NCBI GenBank assembly: GCA_945889625.1
Contig: CAMDCE010000015.1
Coordinates: forward strand, 1 to 64,000
Source of the DNA: Asaia bogorensis
Lineage (GTDB): Bacteria > Pseudomonadota > Alphaproteobacteria > Reyranellales > Reyranellaceae
Length of the DNA: 64,000 nucleotides
Reading direction: 5' to 3'
This document shows positions 1-7,052 of the stretch, one piece after another. Below the pieces are notes generated by a model. It was not told the DNA's origin. It did not search any database and saw only the letters and a list, made by a program, of their open reading frames with translations. The translations under genes and the position numbers were made by a program. Numbering within the stretch: position 1 is the stretch's first letter; each line of letters opens with the position of its first letter.

Positions 1-513
1 GCGACGCAAGGCCGTCAACTGGTCTACGATTTCAACTTCTACGACCATCCGTTCAGTCTGACCGGCCCGCGCGACGCCGGAGCAGGCAGCTCGCCGGGCG
101 GCGGCCAGGCCATCGAGCTGCCCAAGGCCTACGCCTATGCCAAGGAGAACGGCTTCGACTTGCCGCAGGGGCTGATCGCGCTGCGCGGTGCACGCGAAGC
201 TCAGAAGATCGGCACCTTCAAGTTCGCCGAGCGCAACAACAGGGGCATCGAGCCGCTGCTGATCATCGTGATGGCGATCGACGAGAGCAAGACGGCGCAG
301 ATGATCCTGTCGGGCCGCAACGAACGCGGCCCGTGGTGGCGCTTCGTCACCGGGACGGTCTCGGGCGACCGGCTGGATTACAATCCGCACAGCACGAGTT
401 CGCGCTTCATCTTCGACTGGCGCGGCGCCAATGCCGGCAGCGTCGGCATCATCTGCGACCGCTGCACGAACGCCCGGCCGTTCAGCACTGACTTCACGCG
501 GCTGGACGGCTGA
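1..513 (+). CDS. Hypothetical protein, C-terminal part (5' end outside window)
   Basis: The frame is open from base 1 and ends at a TGA at 511-513, so about 170 C-terminal residues are visible and the start lies upstream of the window. I do not recognise a family. The visible part has a Gly/Ser-rich stretch near residues 26-35, mixed alpha/beta-like composition, and a CDRC pair close to the C-terminus (IICDRCTNARPF) that could bind metal or form a disulfide. No signal peptide or membrane segment can be judged because the start is missing. It is followed by 206 bases of non-coding, repeat-like DNA, so it is not obviously in an operon with the next gene. Confidence 0.6.
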   Translation, partial: ATQGRQLVYDFNFYDHPFSLTGPRDAGAGSSPGGGQAIELPKAYAYAKENGFDLPQGLIALRGAREAQKIGTFKFAERNNRGIEPLLIIVMAIDESKTAQMILSGRNERGPWWRFVTGTVSGDRLDYNPHSTSSRFIFDWRGANAGSVGIICDRCTNARPFSTDFTRLDG

Positions 514-546
514 CGGCAGTTTGGCGCGACAACCAGCGCGGGCGCC

Positions 547-672
547 ATGTCCGCTTTGGGTCAAACGCGTCGGTTTGTCTCCCTGTCCATCACGTCCGGT
601 CTACCCCCAACAGCAGACTTGGCCGGACCCGATCGCGACTTCCGAAAAGTGCCATGAGCGGTCATCGCCATG
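547..672 (+). repeat. Decayed dispersed repeat upstream of the ABC binding-protein gene
   Basis: This stretch begins with ATGTCCGCTTTGGGTCAAAC, whose translation starts MSALGQ. That phrase is familiar from many spurious short ORFs in Bradyrhizobium and related genomes. It then carries GTCCGGTCTACCCCCAACAG and CTTCCGAAAAGTGCCATGAG, also typical of those decayed intergenic units. A similar block, CTTCCGGTTTGCCCCCGATA, lies downstream of the same gene at 1760-1779. I read it as non-coding. The family attribution comes from memory of related genomes, not from a search. Confidence 0.5.
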
Positions 673-719
673 AAACGTGCTCCTGTTGCGTCGAGCAACT
701 GGCGTGATAGGACTCCGCG

Positions 720-1703
720 ATGATACGACGCGTTCTCCTTTCCCTTTCGGCGGGTGCTACTGTCGCTTGGCCGTTCGCCGCCCGCGCGCAGCAGGCAGCG
801 AAGTCGTACCGGATCAGTTACCTAGCCCTACTTCCCGAGGAAGATAGAACTTTGGCAAAGGCCCTTCTGAAACGGCTCCATGAGCTGGGCTACAGTGAGG
901 GCAAGAACCTGGTTTTCGAATACCGTTCCGCTGAAGGACAGTCGGAGCGGCTGCCTCAGCTGGCCGCCGGAATGGTTCGCTCCAATCCGGACGTGCTGAT
1001 TGCCGGATTCGGGACGTTGACGGCGAAGGCGGTGAAGGTCGCTACCACGACCATCCCTATCGTCTTCACCAGCGTCGGCGACCCCGTTGGAGCAGGCCTG
1101 GTCGTGAGCCTGAGCAGGCCCGGTGCGAATATCACCGGCATGACCACCCAGGGGAGCGACATTGCCGGCAAGCAACTGCAGATCCTGGAGGAGGTCATCC
1201 CGGGTAACCCGCTTGTCGCTGTGCTGATGAATCCGGACACGCCCTTTACGGCCCTGGCACTGCAGGAACTTCGGGCCGCCGCCAATCCGAGACGTCTCCG
1301 TTTAATGGTCTTGGAAGCCAGAACCGCTGACGAGGTCAGGGCCAGCGTCGAGGCCGCGATCAAGGCGGATGCAGCCGGTCTGGTCACACTGGGCGATCCT
1401 TTGATGCTCAGTCTTAGGCGGCAAATCGCCGATCTCGTCGCAAAGGCCCGACTCCCGACAATCTACGGAAACAGGGATTTTGTGGAATCGGGCGGCTTGA
1501 TGTCGTACGGCGTGGATCGGGTGCCGCTGTTTCATCGCGCGGCCGAGTTCGTGGACAAGATCCTGAAAGGCGCAAAGCCGGCTGACCTTCCTATTGAGCA
1601 GCCCACAAAATTCGAACTCGTCATTAGCATGAAGACCGCCAAGACGCTCGGCCTCACCATCCCGCCGGCGATGCTCGCCCGCGCCGACGAGGTGATCGAG
1701 TGA
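720..1703 (+). CDS. ABC transporter substrate-binding protein (ABC_sub_bind family)
   Basis: A 327-residue protein with an N-terminal export signal (MIRRVLLSLSAG... ending near ARAQQ, about residue 24) and the periplasmic-binding fold of the ABC_sub_bind (PF04392) family. Typical phrases are the HELGYSEGKNLVFEYRSAEG segment, IPIVFTSVGDPVGAGLV, the SRPGANITG motif and the closing KTAKTLGLTIPPAMLARADEVIE. Length is normal for the family. These proteins bind a small solute in the periplasm, but the ligand is usually unknown, and no permease or ATPase gene is next to this one. Orphan copies embedded in dispersed repeats are common in rhizobial-type genomes. Repeat-like DNA lies on both sides here, suggesting it moves or duplicates as a unit. 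Confidence 0.85.
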   Translation: MIRRVLLSLSAGATVAWPFAARAQQAAKSYRISYLALLPEEDRTLAKALLKRLHELGYSEGKNLVFEYRSAEGQSERLPQLAAGMVRSNPDVLIAGFGTLTAKAVKVATTTIPIVFTSVGDPVGAGLVVSLSRPGANITGMTTQGSDIAGKQLQILEEVIPGNPLVAVLMNPDTPFTALALQELRAAANPRRLRLMVLEARTADEVRASVEAAIKADAAGLVTLGDPLMLSLRRQIADLVAKARLPTIYGNRDFVESGGLMSYGVDRVPLFHRAAEFVDKILKGAKPADLPIEQPTKFELVISMKTAKTLGLTIPPAMLARADEVIE

Positions 1704-1737
1704 GCAGGGCTGCCACTTCCGTTCAGGGTCATTCGCG

Positions 1738-1805
1738 TCGTTCTGAGAGTACGTCGATGACTTCCGGTTTGCCCCCGATAGCGGACCCTCGACGGCTATA
1801 CACGA
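1738..1805 (+). repeat. Second decayed dispersed repeat block, downstream of the ABC binding-protein gene
   Basis: The segment GACTTCCGGTTTGCCCCCGA followed by TAGCGGACC resembles the block CACGTCCGGTCTACCCCCAA followed by CAGCAGAC upstream of the same gene at about 589-616. No convincing ORF lies here. It looks like the same dispersed repeat class as 547-672. Confidence 0.4.
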
Positions 1806-1814
1806 CCTCACCGT

Positions 1815-2051
1815 CTAATCGACGTGCATGTGCGCCCGCAGCGCCATGAGGCGCGCCACCATCGCGTCGACGGTATCGGCGTCCCAATCCATGTGGACCT
1901 TAGGTTGACGCGCCGGCAGCCAAGGAACGGTCCTCTTAGGAAATGGTTGCCACGTAATCTCCGCCGGCTGTCCGGAGACGACGCCCTCGAGGAGATCTGC
2001 CGTAACGACGAAATACCAGCCGCTGAAGATGACCCTGTTCCCCAGCTTACA
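1815..2051 (-). pseudogene. Open frame continuing in phase after the integrase stop; possible gene remnant
   Basis: On the minus strand, immediately after the integrase TAA (2052-2054), the same reading frame stays open for 78 codons to a TAG at 1815-1817. It reads CKLGNRVIFSGWYFVV at the start and ends VARLMALRAHMHVD. Composition is protein-like, but no ATG, GTG or TTG start occurs early in it; the first Met is in the last third. It could be a decayed small gene, a lost C-terminal extension of the integrase, or chance. I do not recognise a family. Confidence 0.25.
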
Positions 2052-3287
2052 TTAGGCCCTGATCGCCACCACGTTGCCGGCCTGTTGGTCGCCATGCTGG
2101 CAATAATCGGCCCATTCCTGCATCAACCGGCGCCGCTTATCGAGAATGTCGCCTCGCTGATAGGCACGCTCCAAGGCGTCGCCCTGGACATGAGACAGGC
2201 AGAGCTCGACGACTTCGCGCGGATAGTTGGTGCGCTCGGTCGCCCAGGTCTTGAAAGCCGCACGGACGCCATGAATGGTTGTGCGGGCCTTCCAATTCAT
2301 TCGCTCCACCAAATCCCGCATTGCGGTCGCCCCGAGGTAACCGCGGCGATTGCGGGCAGGGAAGACGTACTCGCCGGCAGGCTTCCCATCGATCATTAGG
2401 CCGCGCAGCAATTCGGTTGCCTGGTCGCTGAGAGGGACCGTGTGCTGCCAGGCTTGGCCGCCCTTGAGGACTTGAACGACCCGCGCCTTGGCCAAGGGGT
2501 CGACCTCGGACCATCGGCACGACGTCGATTCCTTGGTTCGAGCCGCAGTCAAAATCGTGAAGCGCAAGCATAAGGCAGAGATCGATGTGTCGGTGCCGAG
2601 TGCCTCCAGCAACGCCGGAATGTCGGCGTAAGGCAGGGCGCGGAAGTGGCCGGCGGTACGGGCGCCCTTACGAGCGGGCAGGGAGTGCTTCAACAGATCC
2701 CATCGCGCCGGGTTATCGCTCGTGCGCTGGCCCTCGGCCTGGGCGAGGTTTAGGACCGACTCGATGTTGGCACGGACCGATTGCGCAACTCGTGGCTTGT
2801 CGTACCAAATCGGCTCTATGACCTTGAGAATTGCCGCCATATCGACATCTCTGACGGAGAGGTTCCCGATTTTGGGAAAGGCGTGCAATTCCAACCCTCG
2901 AAGCCAGGCGCGACTGTAGTCATCACTATGCCATGCGGCCTTGTGGCGTTCATGGTATCGGCGCGAGGCTTTCTCAAATGTAATGCTTCTAGCGTCCTCT
3001 AGCGCTTTGGCTTGGCGCTTTCGCTCACGGTGGGCTCGCGGATCGCCGCCCTGGCTCAGCACTTCGCGAAGCTCCGCGGCTTGAGTGCGGGCGGCGACCA
3101 AGGGCACGTCCGTGAGACCGCCCAGCCCCAGCTCCGTCATCTTGGCGCCGCGACGATAGATAAAGGCCCAAGACTTCCGAGGGCCCGGCTTCACGACTAG
3201 GTAGAGGCCGCCGCCATCGGCGTGTCGGCCAGGGGTCTTGGCCTTATCGACGGCCAGCGGCTTGAGGCGGTACAGGGTGCGGCGCAT
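2052..3287 (-). CDS. Tyrosine-type site-specific integrase (P4-like, DUF4102 N-terminus)
   Basis: A 411-residue integrase that cuts and rejoins DNA at attachment sites through a covalent phosphotyrosine link. The N-terminal 90 residues (LADGGGLYL-like HADGGGLYLVVKPGPRKSW, then RRGAKMTELGLGG) match the arm-binding DUF4102 domain. A SAM-like core-binding domain follows (about 105-190), then the catalytic domain with Arg in TAARTKE, HGVR (HxxR box), the LSH box and the nucleophile Tyr in AYQRGD. All catalytic residues expected for the family are present and length is normal, so it looks intact. The ATG has GGAGAAAATC just upstream. It marks the 0.5-3.4 kb region as accessory DNA. No excisionase was recognised. 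Confidence 0.92.
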   Translation of the reverse strand: MRRTLYRLKPLAVDKAKTPGRHADGGGLYLVVKPGPRKSWAFIYRRGAKMTELGLGGLTDVPLVAARTQAAELREVLSQGGDPRAHRERKRQAKALEDARSITFEKASRRYHERHKAAWHSDDYSRAWLRGLELHAFPKIGNLSVRDVDMAAILKVIEPIWYDKPRVAQSVRANIESVLNLAQAEGQRTSDNPARWDLLKHSLPARKGARTAGHFRALPYADIPALLEALGTDTSISALCLRFTILTAARTKESTSCRWSEVDPLAKARVVQVLKGGQAWQHTVPLSDQATELLRGLMIDGKPAGEYVFPARNRRGYLGATAMRDLVERMNWKARTTIHGVRAAFKTWATERTNYPREVVELCLSHVQGDALERAYQRGDILDKRRRLMQEWADYCQHGDQQAGNVVAIRA

Positions 3288-3328
3288 GATTTTCTCCGAC
3301 GAGAAGACTTCAGGAACATCTACAGTTT

Positions 3329-3349
3329 GTCCCTAACCGTGTCCCTAAC
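3329..3349. repeat. Tandem 9-bp repeat upstream of integrase
   Basis: GTCCCTAAC occurs at 3329-3337 and again at 3341-3349, a 12-bp period, about 40 bases upstream of the integrase start. Short direct repeats next to a tyrosine integrase gene are often arm-type binding sites or part of an attachment site. That role is inferred from position only. Confidence 0.35.
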
Positions 3350-3464
3350 TCCGAGCTGCTATCCAGAGACATGCACTGAGAGAGCGTGAGCGGCCGTGAT
3401 AGGCCAAGCTACTGTGGACTCACGAAATATTGACCAGCCCTGAGCGGGGGAGAGAGACGCTGCT

Positions 3465-4226
3465 ATGACTAACCCAAAGATATTCGACCTTAGCGGCAAG
3501 GTGGCGCTCGTCACCGGCGCCTCGTCGGGGCTGGGCGCGCATTTCGCCCGGTGTCTCGGTGCGGCGGGTGCATCCGTTGTGCTGGCGGCGCGCCGAGCCG
3601 ATCGGCTTGCATCTCTACAGGCGGAACTAACCACAAAAAGCGTCGAGGCAACCGCCGTCGAACTGGACGTGCAGTCGGGAAAATCGATCGCGGCGGCGCT
3701 CGACGCGGCCGGCTCGCTCGATATCGTGGTCAACAATGCCGGCATCTCGATCGTCAAGCCCGCCCTCGACATGCCCGAGGACGATTGGGATGCGGTGGTC
3801 GACACCAACCTGCGCGGCGCCTGGCTGGTGGCGCAGGGGGCGGCCAGGCGTTGGGTCGCGGACAAGCGGCCGGGCTGCATCGTCAACATCGCCTCGATCC
3901 TGGGGTTGCGCACCATCGGCCAGGTGGCGCCCTACAACGCCTCGAAGGCCGGGCTGATCCACCTGACGCGCGCACTCGCCATGGAATGGGCGCGGCACGA
4001 TATTCGCGTCAACGCGATCTGCCCCGGCTACATCGAAACCGAAATGAACGGCCCGTTCTGGAAGACGCCGGCTGGACAGAAGCTGATCGACCGCGTGCCG
4101 CAGCGGCGCATCGGCCGACCCGAGCATCTCGACGGCGCACTGTTGCTGCTCGCCTCGCCGGCCGGCGAGTTCATGACCGGCAGCGTCGTGACCGTCGATG
4201 GCGGTCACACTGTCAATTCTCTCTAG
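3465..4226 (+). CDS. SDR family oxidoreductase
   Basis: A 253-residue classical short-chain dehydrogenase/reductase. The Rossmann NAD(P)-binding motif TGASSGLG is at residues 17-24, NNAG at 90-93, and the catalytic Ser144, Tyr157 and Lys161 (YNASK). The C-terminus has the usual CPGYIETEM and VTVDGG elements. The basic residues AARR after the second beta strand (41-44) favour NADP(H), but this is inference. The ATG is preceded by GGGGGAGAGAGA. The gene converges on the PLP enzyme gene with only one base between the two stop codons. The alcohol or ketone substrate cannot be read from the sequence. Confidence 0.9.
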   Translation: MTNPKIFDLSGKVALVTGASSGLGAHFARCLGAAGASVVLAARRADRLASLQAELTTKSVEATAVELDVQSGKSIAAALDAAGSLDIVVNNAGISIVKPALDMPEDDWDAVVDTNLRGAWLVAQGAARRWVADKRPGCIVNIASILGLRTIGQVAPYNASKAGLIHLTRALAMEWARHDIRVNAICPGYIETEMNGPFWKTPAGQKLIDRVPQRRIGRPEHLDGALLLLASPAGEFMTGSVVTVDGGHTVNSL

Positions 4227-4227
4227 C

Positions 4228-5367
4228 CTACCAGCCGTTGATGCGGTCGTAGATGTCGACCACCGACTTGCCGCCGTCGAGATCGCTGTCGACCACGTAG
4301 TAGCGGTCGTAGGCCGCCGCGGTGATGCAGGCATGGTTGGGCAGCACGCGCAGGCGCGTGCCGATCGGCAGGTTGCCGTAGGGAATGGGATCGTCGGACG
4401 CGACGAAGCCGTGTTCCTGCGAGCAGGCGATCACTGCCATGTCCCTGGTCGGCGCATCGACGATGGTGCCGAAGCCGACCTTGGGCTGGAATTCCTGGGC
4501 GCTGATGTCCTTGGAGAGCGCCAGCGCCCCGGCATCGATCAGCATCTGGTTGCGGTGCGGGTAGTGGCCGATCACCGAGGCCAGCACGGAAAGTGCAAGG
4601 TCGTCCGGTCCGCAGGAGCCGATCAGCTCCTGATCGAGGTCGTTGAAGACATAGACGCCGGGCCGCATCTCGGTGATGCCGGCAAAATTCTTCGAATGCA
4701 TCGCCGTGGGCGTCGAACCGGCGCTGACGATCGGGCAGGGGATGCCGGCCGCGCGCAGTCTGTCGGCCGCGCCGGTGACCGCCAGTCGCTCCTGTTCGGC
4801 GACTGCGGCAATGCCGTCCGGAGTGCTCTCATGATAGGAGTGGCCGGCGTGGGTCATGACGCCCGCCAACTCCACGCCAGGGGCTGCGTGCAGGACGCGG
4901 GCGATATCGAGCAGGCCGGGCAGCTCGGGGAAGGGGAGACCCGCGCGTCCCGCGCCGCTGTCGATCTCGATGAAGACCGAGAAGGTGTCCCCATCCTTGG
5001 CCGCCGCAGCAATGGCCGTGGCAACCGCAACATTGTCGGTCACAACCCGAAGATTGACGCCCTGGCGGCGCAGTTCGGTGATCGCCGGCAGCTTGGCGGG
5101 GACGATGCCGACGCCGTAGAGGATGTCCTTGAAGTCGCCCTTTGCGAAATAGCGCGCCTCCGCCAGAGTAGAAACGGTAATGCGGCCATCGTGCCCCTCG
5201 ACCGCCATGCGGCCGATCTGCACGGATTTGGCGGTTTTGACGTGAGGCCGCAGGATGACACCCGCCTTGCGCAGGCGGTCGCTCATGCGCTTGAGGTTGC
5301 GGCGCAAAACGGCCCGGTCGAGAATGAGCGAGGGTGTCGGGAGATCGTCGATGGTCTGGGGGGCCAT
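4228..5367 (-). CDS. DSD1-family PLP enzyme (D-threonine aldolase / D-serine dehydratase-like)
   Basis: A 379-residue fold-type III PLP enzyme. The N-terminal alanine-racemase-like barrel carries the PLP lysine in RPHVKTAKS (Lys44). The C-terminal D-serine-dehydratase-like domain ends with PNHAC, in which His345 and Cys347 are the expected zinc ligands. Family members cleave D-threonine or D-3-hydroxyaspartate-type substrates, or deaminate D-serine; the sequence does not separate these. Length is normal. The ATG start gives MAPQTIDDLPTPSLILD, and the DLPTPSLILD phrase is the family's usual N-terminus. It is divergent from the CYTH/enolase-superfamily pair, with 60 bases between the starts. 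Confidence 0.85.
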   Translation of the reverse strand: MAPQTIDDLPTPSLILDRAVLRRNLKRMSDRLRKAGVILRPHVKTAKSVQIGRMAVEGHDGRITVSTLAEARYFAKGDFKDILYGVGIVPAKLPAITELRRQGVNLRVVTDNVAVATAIAAAAKDGDTFSVFIEIDSGAGRAGLPFPELPGLLDIARVLHAAPGVELAGVMTHAGHSYHESTPDGIAAVAEQERLAVTGAADRLRAAGIPCPIVSAGSTPTAMHSKNFAGITEMRPGVYVFNDLDQELIGSCGPDDLALSVLASVIGHYPHRNQMLIDAGALALSKDISAQEFQPKVGFGTIVDAPTRDMAVIACSQEHGFVASDDPIPYGNLPIGTRLRVLPNHACITAAAYDRYYVVDSDLDGGKSVVDIYDRINGW

Positions 5368-5427
5368 TTCGGGCGTACCTGCTTTCGCGTCATTGTTTCC
5401 GCCAATGTCAGGACGGTCAAATCGGGT

Positions 5428-5967
5428 ATGCCGATCGAAAATGAGCGAAAATTCGTCCTAGACGATGACGGCAGGCTGGAGAGGCTTCTTGCCCAGGCGC
5501 CCGGTGTGACGCGCAGCATCCTGGTACAGGCCTATCTTGAAGCGCCCGGTTTGCGTCTGCGCGTGATCGATTCGGGCGGCAAGACGCGGCGGATCTTCAG
5601 CTACAAGCGCGAAGTCGAGGGCAAGGTCGTCGAGATCGAGACCGACATCGACCCCGAGGACTTCCGTCGCCTGTGGACACTGCGCCACGAGACCCTGCAG
5701 AAAGTGCGTTACTCCTGGCCGGACGGTCGCTTCCATTGGGACGTCGACTTTTTCAAGACCAGCAAGGGGCAAACTTATTTCGCCCTGGCGGAAGTCGAGA
5801 TGCCGGAGCATGAGACGACACCGCCGCCGGTACCGCCACGATTGTCGGCCCACCTCCTGGGCGCAGCGCCTCCCGGCGACCCGCGCTTCACATCCAAGCG
5901 CCTTGCTAATCAGGCGCATGCCGAACGATTGTTGGCCGAGGCTCGCGAGAAAGGTCGTGTGGAATGA
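5428..5967 (+). CDS. CYTH domain protein (triphosphate tunnel metalloenzyme-like)
   Basis: A 179-residue CYTH-domain protein. The signature ExExK is at residues 4-8 (ENERK), and charged strands follow (LRLRVI, FSYKREV, EIETDI, FALAEVEMPE) that line the tunnel in this fold. Bacterial members hydrolyse inorganic triphosphate or related anions. The start is taken at the ATG just before IENERK because the domain always opens with this motif; an in-frame opening that extends upstream runs antisense through the neighbouring PLP enzyme gene and is not real. The stop overlaps the next start (ATGA, 4 bp), so the two genes are probably co-translated. Confidence 0.85.
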   Translation: MPIENERKFVLDDDGRLERLLAQAPGVTRSILVQAYLEAPGLRLRVIDSGGKTRRIFSYKREVEGKVVEIETDIDPEDFRRLWTLRHETLQKVRYSWPDGRFHWDVDFFKTSKGQTYFALAEVEMPEHETTPPPVPPRLSAHLLGAAPPGDPRFTSKRLANQAHAERLLAEAREKGRVE

Positions 5968-7052
5968 AGATCGCCAAGATAGACAGCGTCTCGATAAAAG
6001 TGCCGTTCACCTTCGGCGGCGCGCCGGACGGCTTCAAGCGCTGGACGTCCAACAACATCCTGCTGGTCAAGGTTGAGACCGACACCGGTATCACCGGCTG
6101 GGGAGAGGCCTTCTGCTACAACTGCACCGATGCCGTGAAGGGCGCGATCCATTCCATGATCGCGCCGCTGGCGGTCGGGCGCGACGCCCGCGACATCGCC
6201 AAGCTGTCGCGCGACCTGCAGCAGGAGCTGCATCTGTTCGGCCGCTACGGCATCACGATCTTCGCGCTGTCGGGCCTCGACATCGCCCTGTGGGACATCG
6301 CCGGCAAGGCCGCGAATCTTCCGCTGCACCGCTTGCTCGGCGGGGCAGGGCAGACGTCGCTGCCGGCCTATGCAAGCCTCCTGAAGTACAAGGATCCCGA
6401 ACGCGTCGCGGCGCGGACCAAGCTCGCGGTCCAGGAGGGCTATCGCCACATCAAGCTGCACGAAACGGAAGAGGCGGAGGTGAAGGCGGCGCGCAACGCG
6501 GCGGGCCATGACGTCGCGCTCATGGTCGACACGAATTGTCCGTGGACGCCCGAGCAGGCGCGGCACATGACGCTGAAGCTCCGGCCCTACGACCTGCATT
6601 GGCTCGAGGAGCCAATCTTTCCGCCCGAGGATTTCTCGGCGATCGCAAAATTGCGCGCCGGTACGGGCGTGCCTATGGCGGCGGGCGAGAACAACTGCAC
6701 TGCCGTGCAGTTCCGCGACATGTTCGCAGCCAACGCCGTCGATTATGCGCAACCCAGCGTCACCAAGGTGGGCGGCGTCACGGAATTCCAGAAGGTCGCG
6801 ACCCTGGCCGATGCCGCCGGCGTCACGCTGATGCCGCACTCGCCGTATTTCGGCCCGGGCTTTCTCGCCACGCTTCAGCTCATGGCGGCGCGTGGTCAGC
6901 CCGATGGCATGATCGAGCGCTACCACATGGATCTCGAGGCGAGCCTTTACGGCAAGCTGGTCTATCCGGTGAATGGCGCTTTCGTCGTTCCGACCGCTCC
7001 CGGACTCGGCTGCGACCCCGATCCCGACGTGCTCAAGACCTACGCGGCCTGA
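5964..7052 (+). CDS. Mandelate racemase/muconate lactonizing enzyme family protein
   Basis: A 362-residue enolase-superfamily enzyme. The N-terminal capping domain (1-120) is followed by the barrel with metal ligands Asp189 (VDTN), Glu215/216 (LEEP) and Glu242 (GEN). The first acid/base site reads Lys164-Leu-His166 (HIKLHE), so the second Lys of the usual KxK is His. On the other face are Lys268 (SVTKVGG) and His292 (MPHSP); the place where many mandelate-racemase-type members have Asp is Ser265. The likely reaction is dehydration or epimerisation of a sugar acid or other carboxylate, substrate unknown. It overlaps the upstream CYTH gene by 4 bp and the convergent ThDP-enzyme gene by 20 bp. 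Confidence 0.88.
   Translation: MKIAKIDSVSIKVPFTFGGAPDGFKRWTSNNILLVKVETDTGITGWGEAFCYNCTDAVKGAIHSMIAPLAVGRDARDIAKLSRDLQQELHLFGRYGITIFALSGLDIALWDIAGKAANLPLHRLLGGAGQTSLPAYASLLKYKDPERVAARTKLAVQEGYRHIKLHETEEAEVKAARNAAGHDVALMVDTNCPWTPEQARHMTLKLRPYDLHWLEEPIFPPEDFSAIAKLRAGTGVPMAAGENNCTAVQFRDMFAANAVDYAQPSVTKVGGVTEFQKVATLADAAGVTLMPHSPYFGPGFLATLQLMAARGQPDGMIERYHMDLEASLYGKLVYPVNGAFVVPTAPGLGCDPDPDVLKTYAA

Noticed and set aside
4198-5427. Upstream extension of the CYTH protein by about 410 residues.
   Set aside because: The extension is antisense to the DSD1-family gene and the CYTH motif ENERK marks the true N-terminus.
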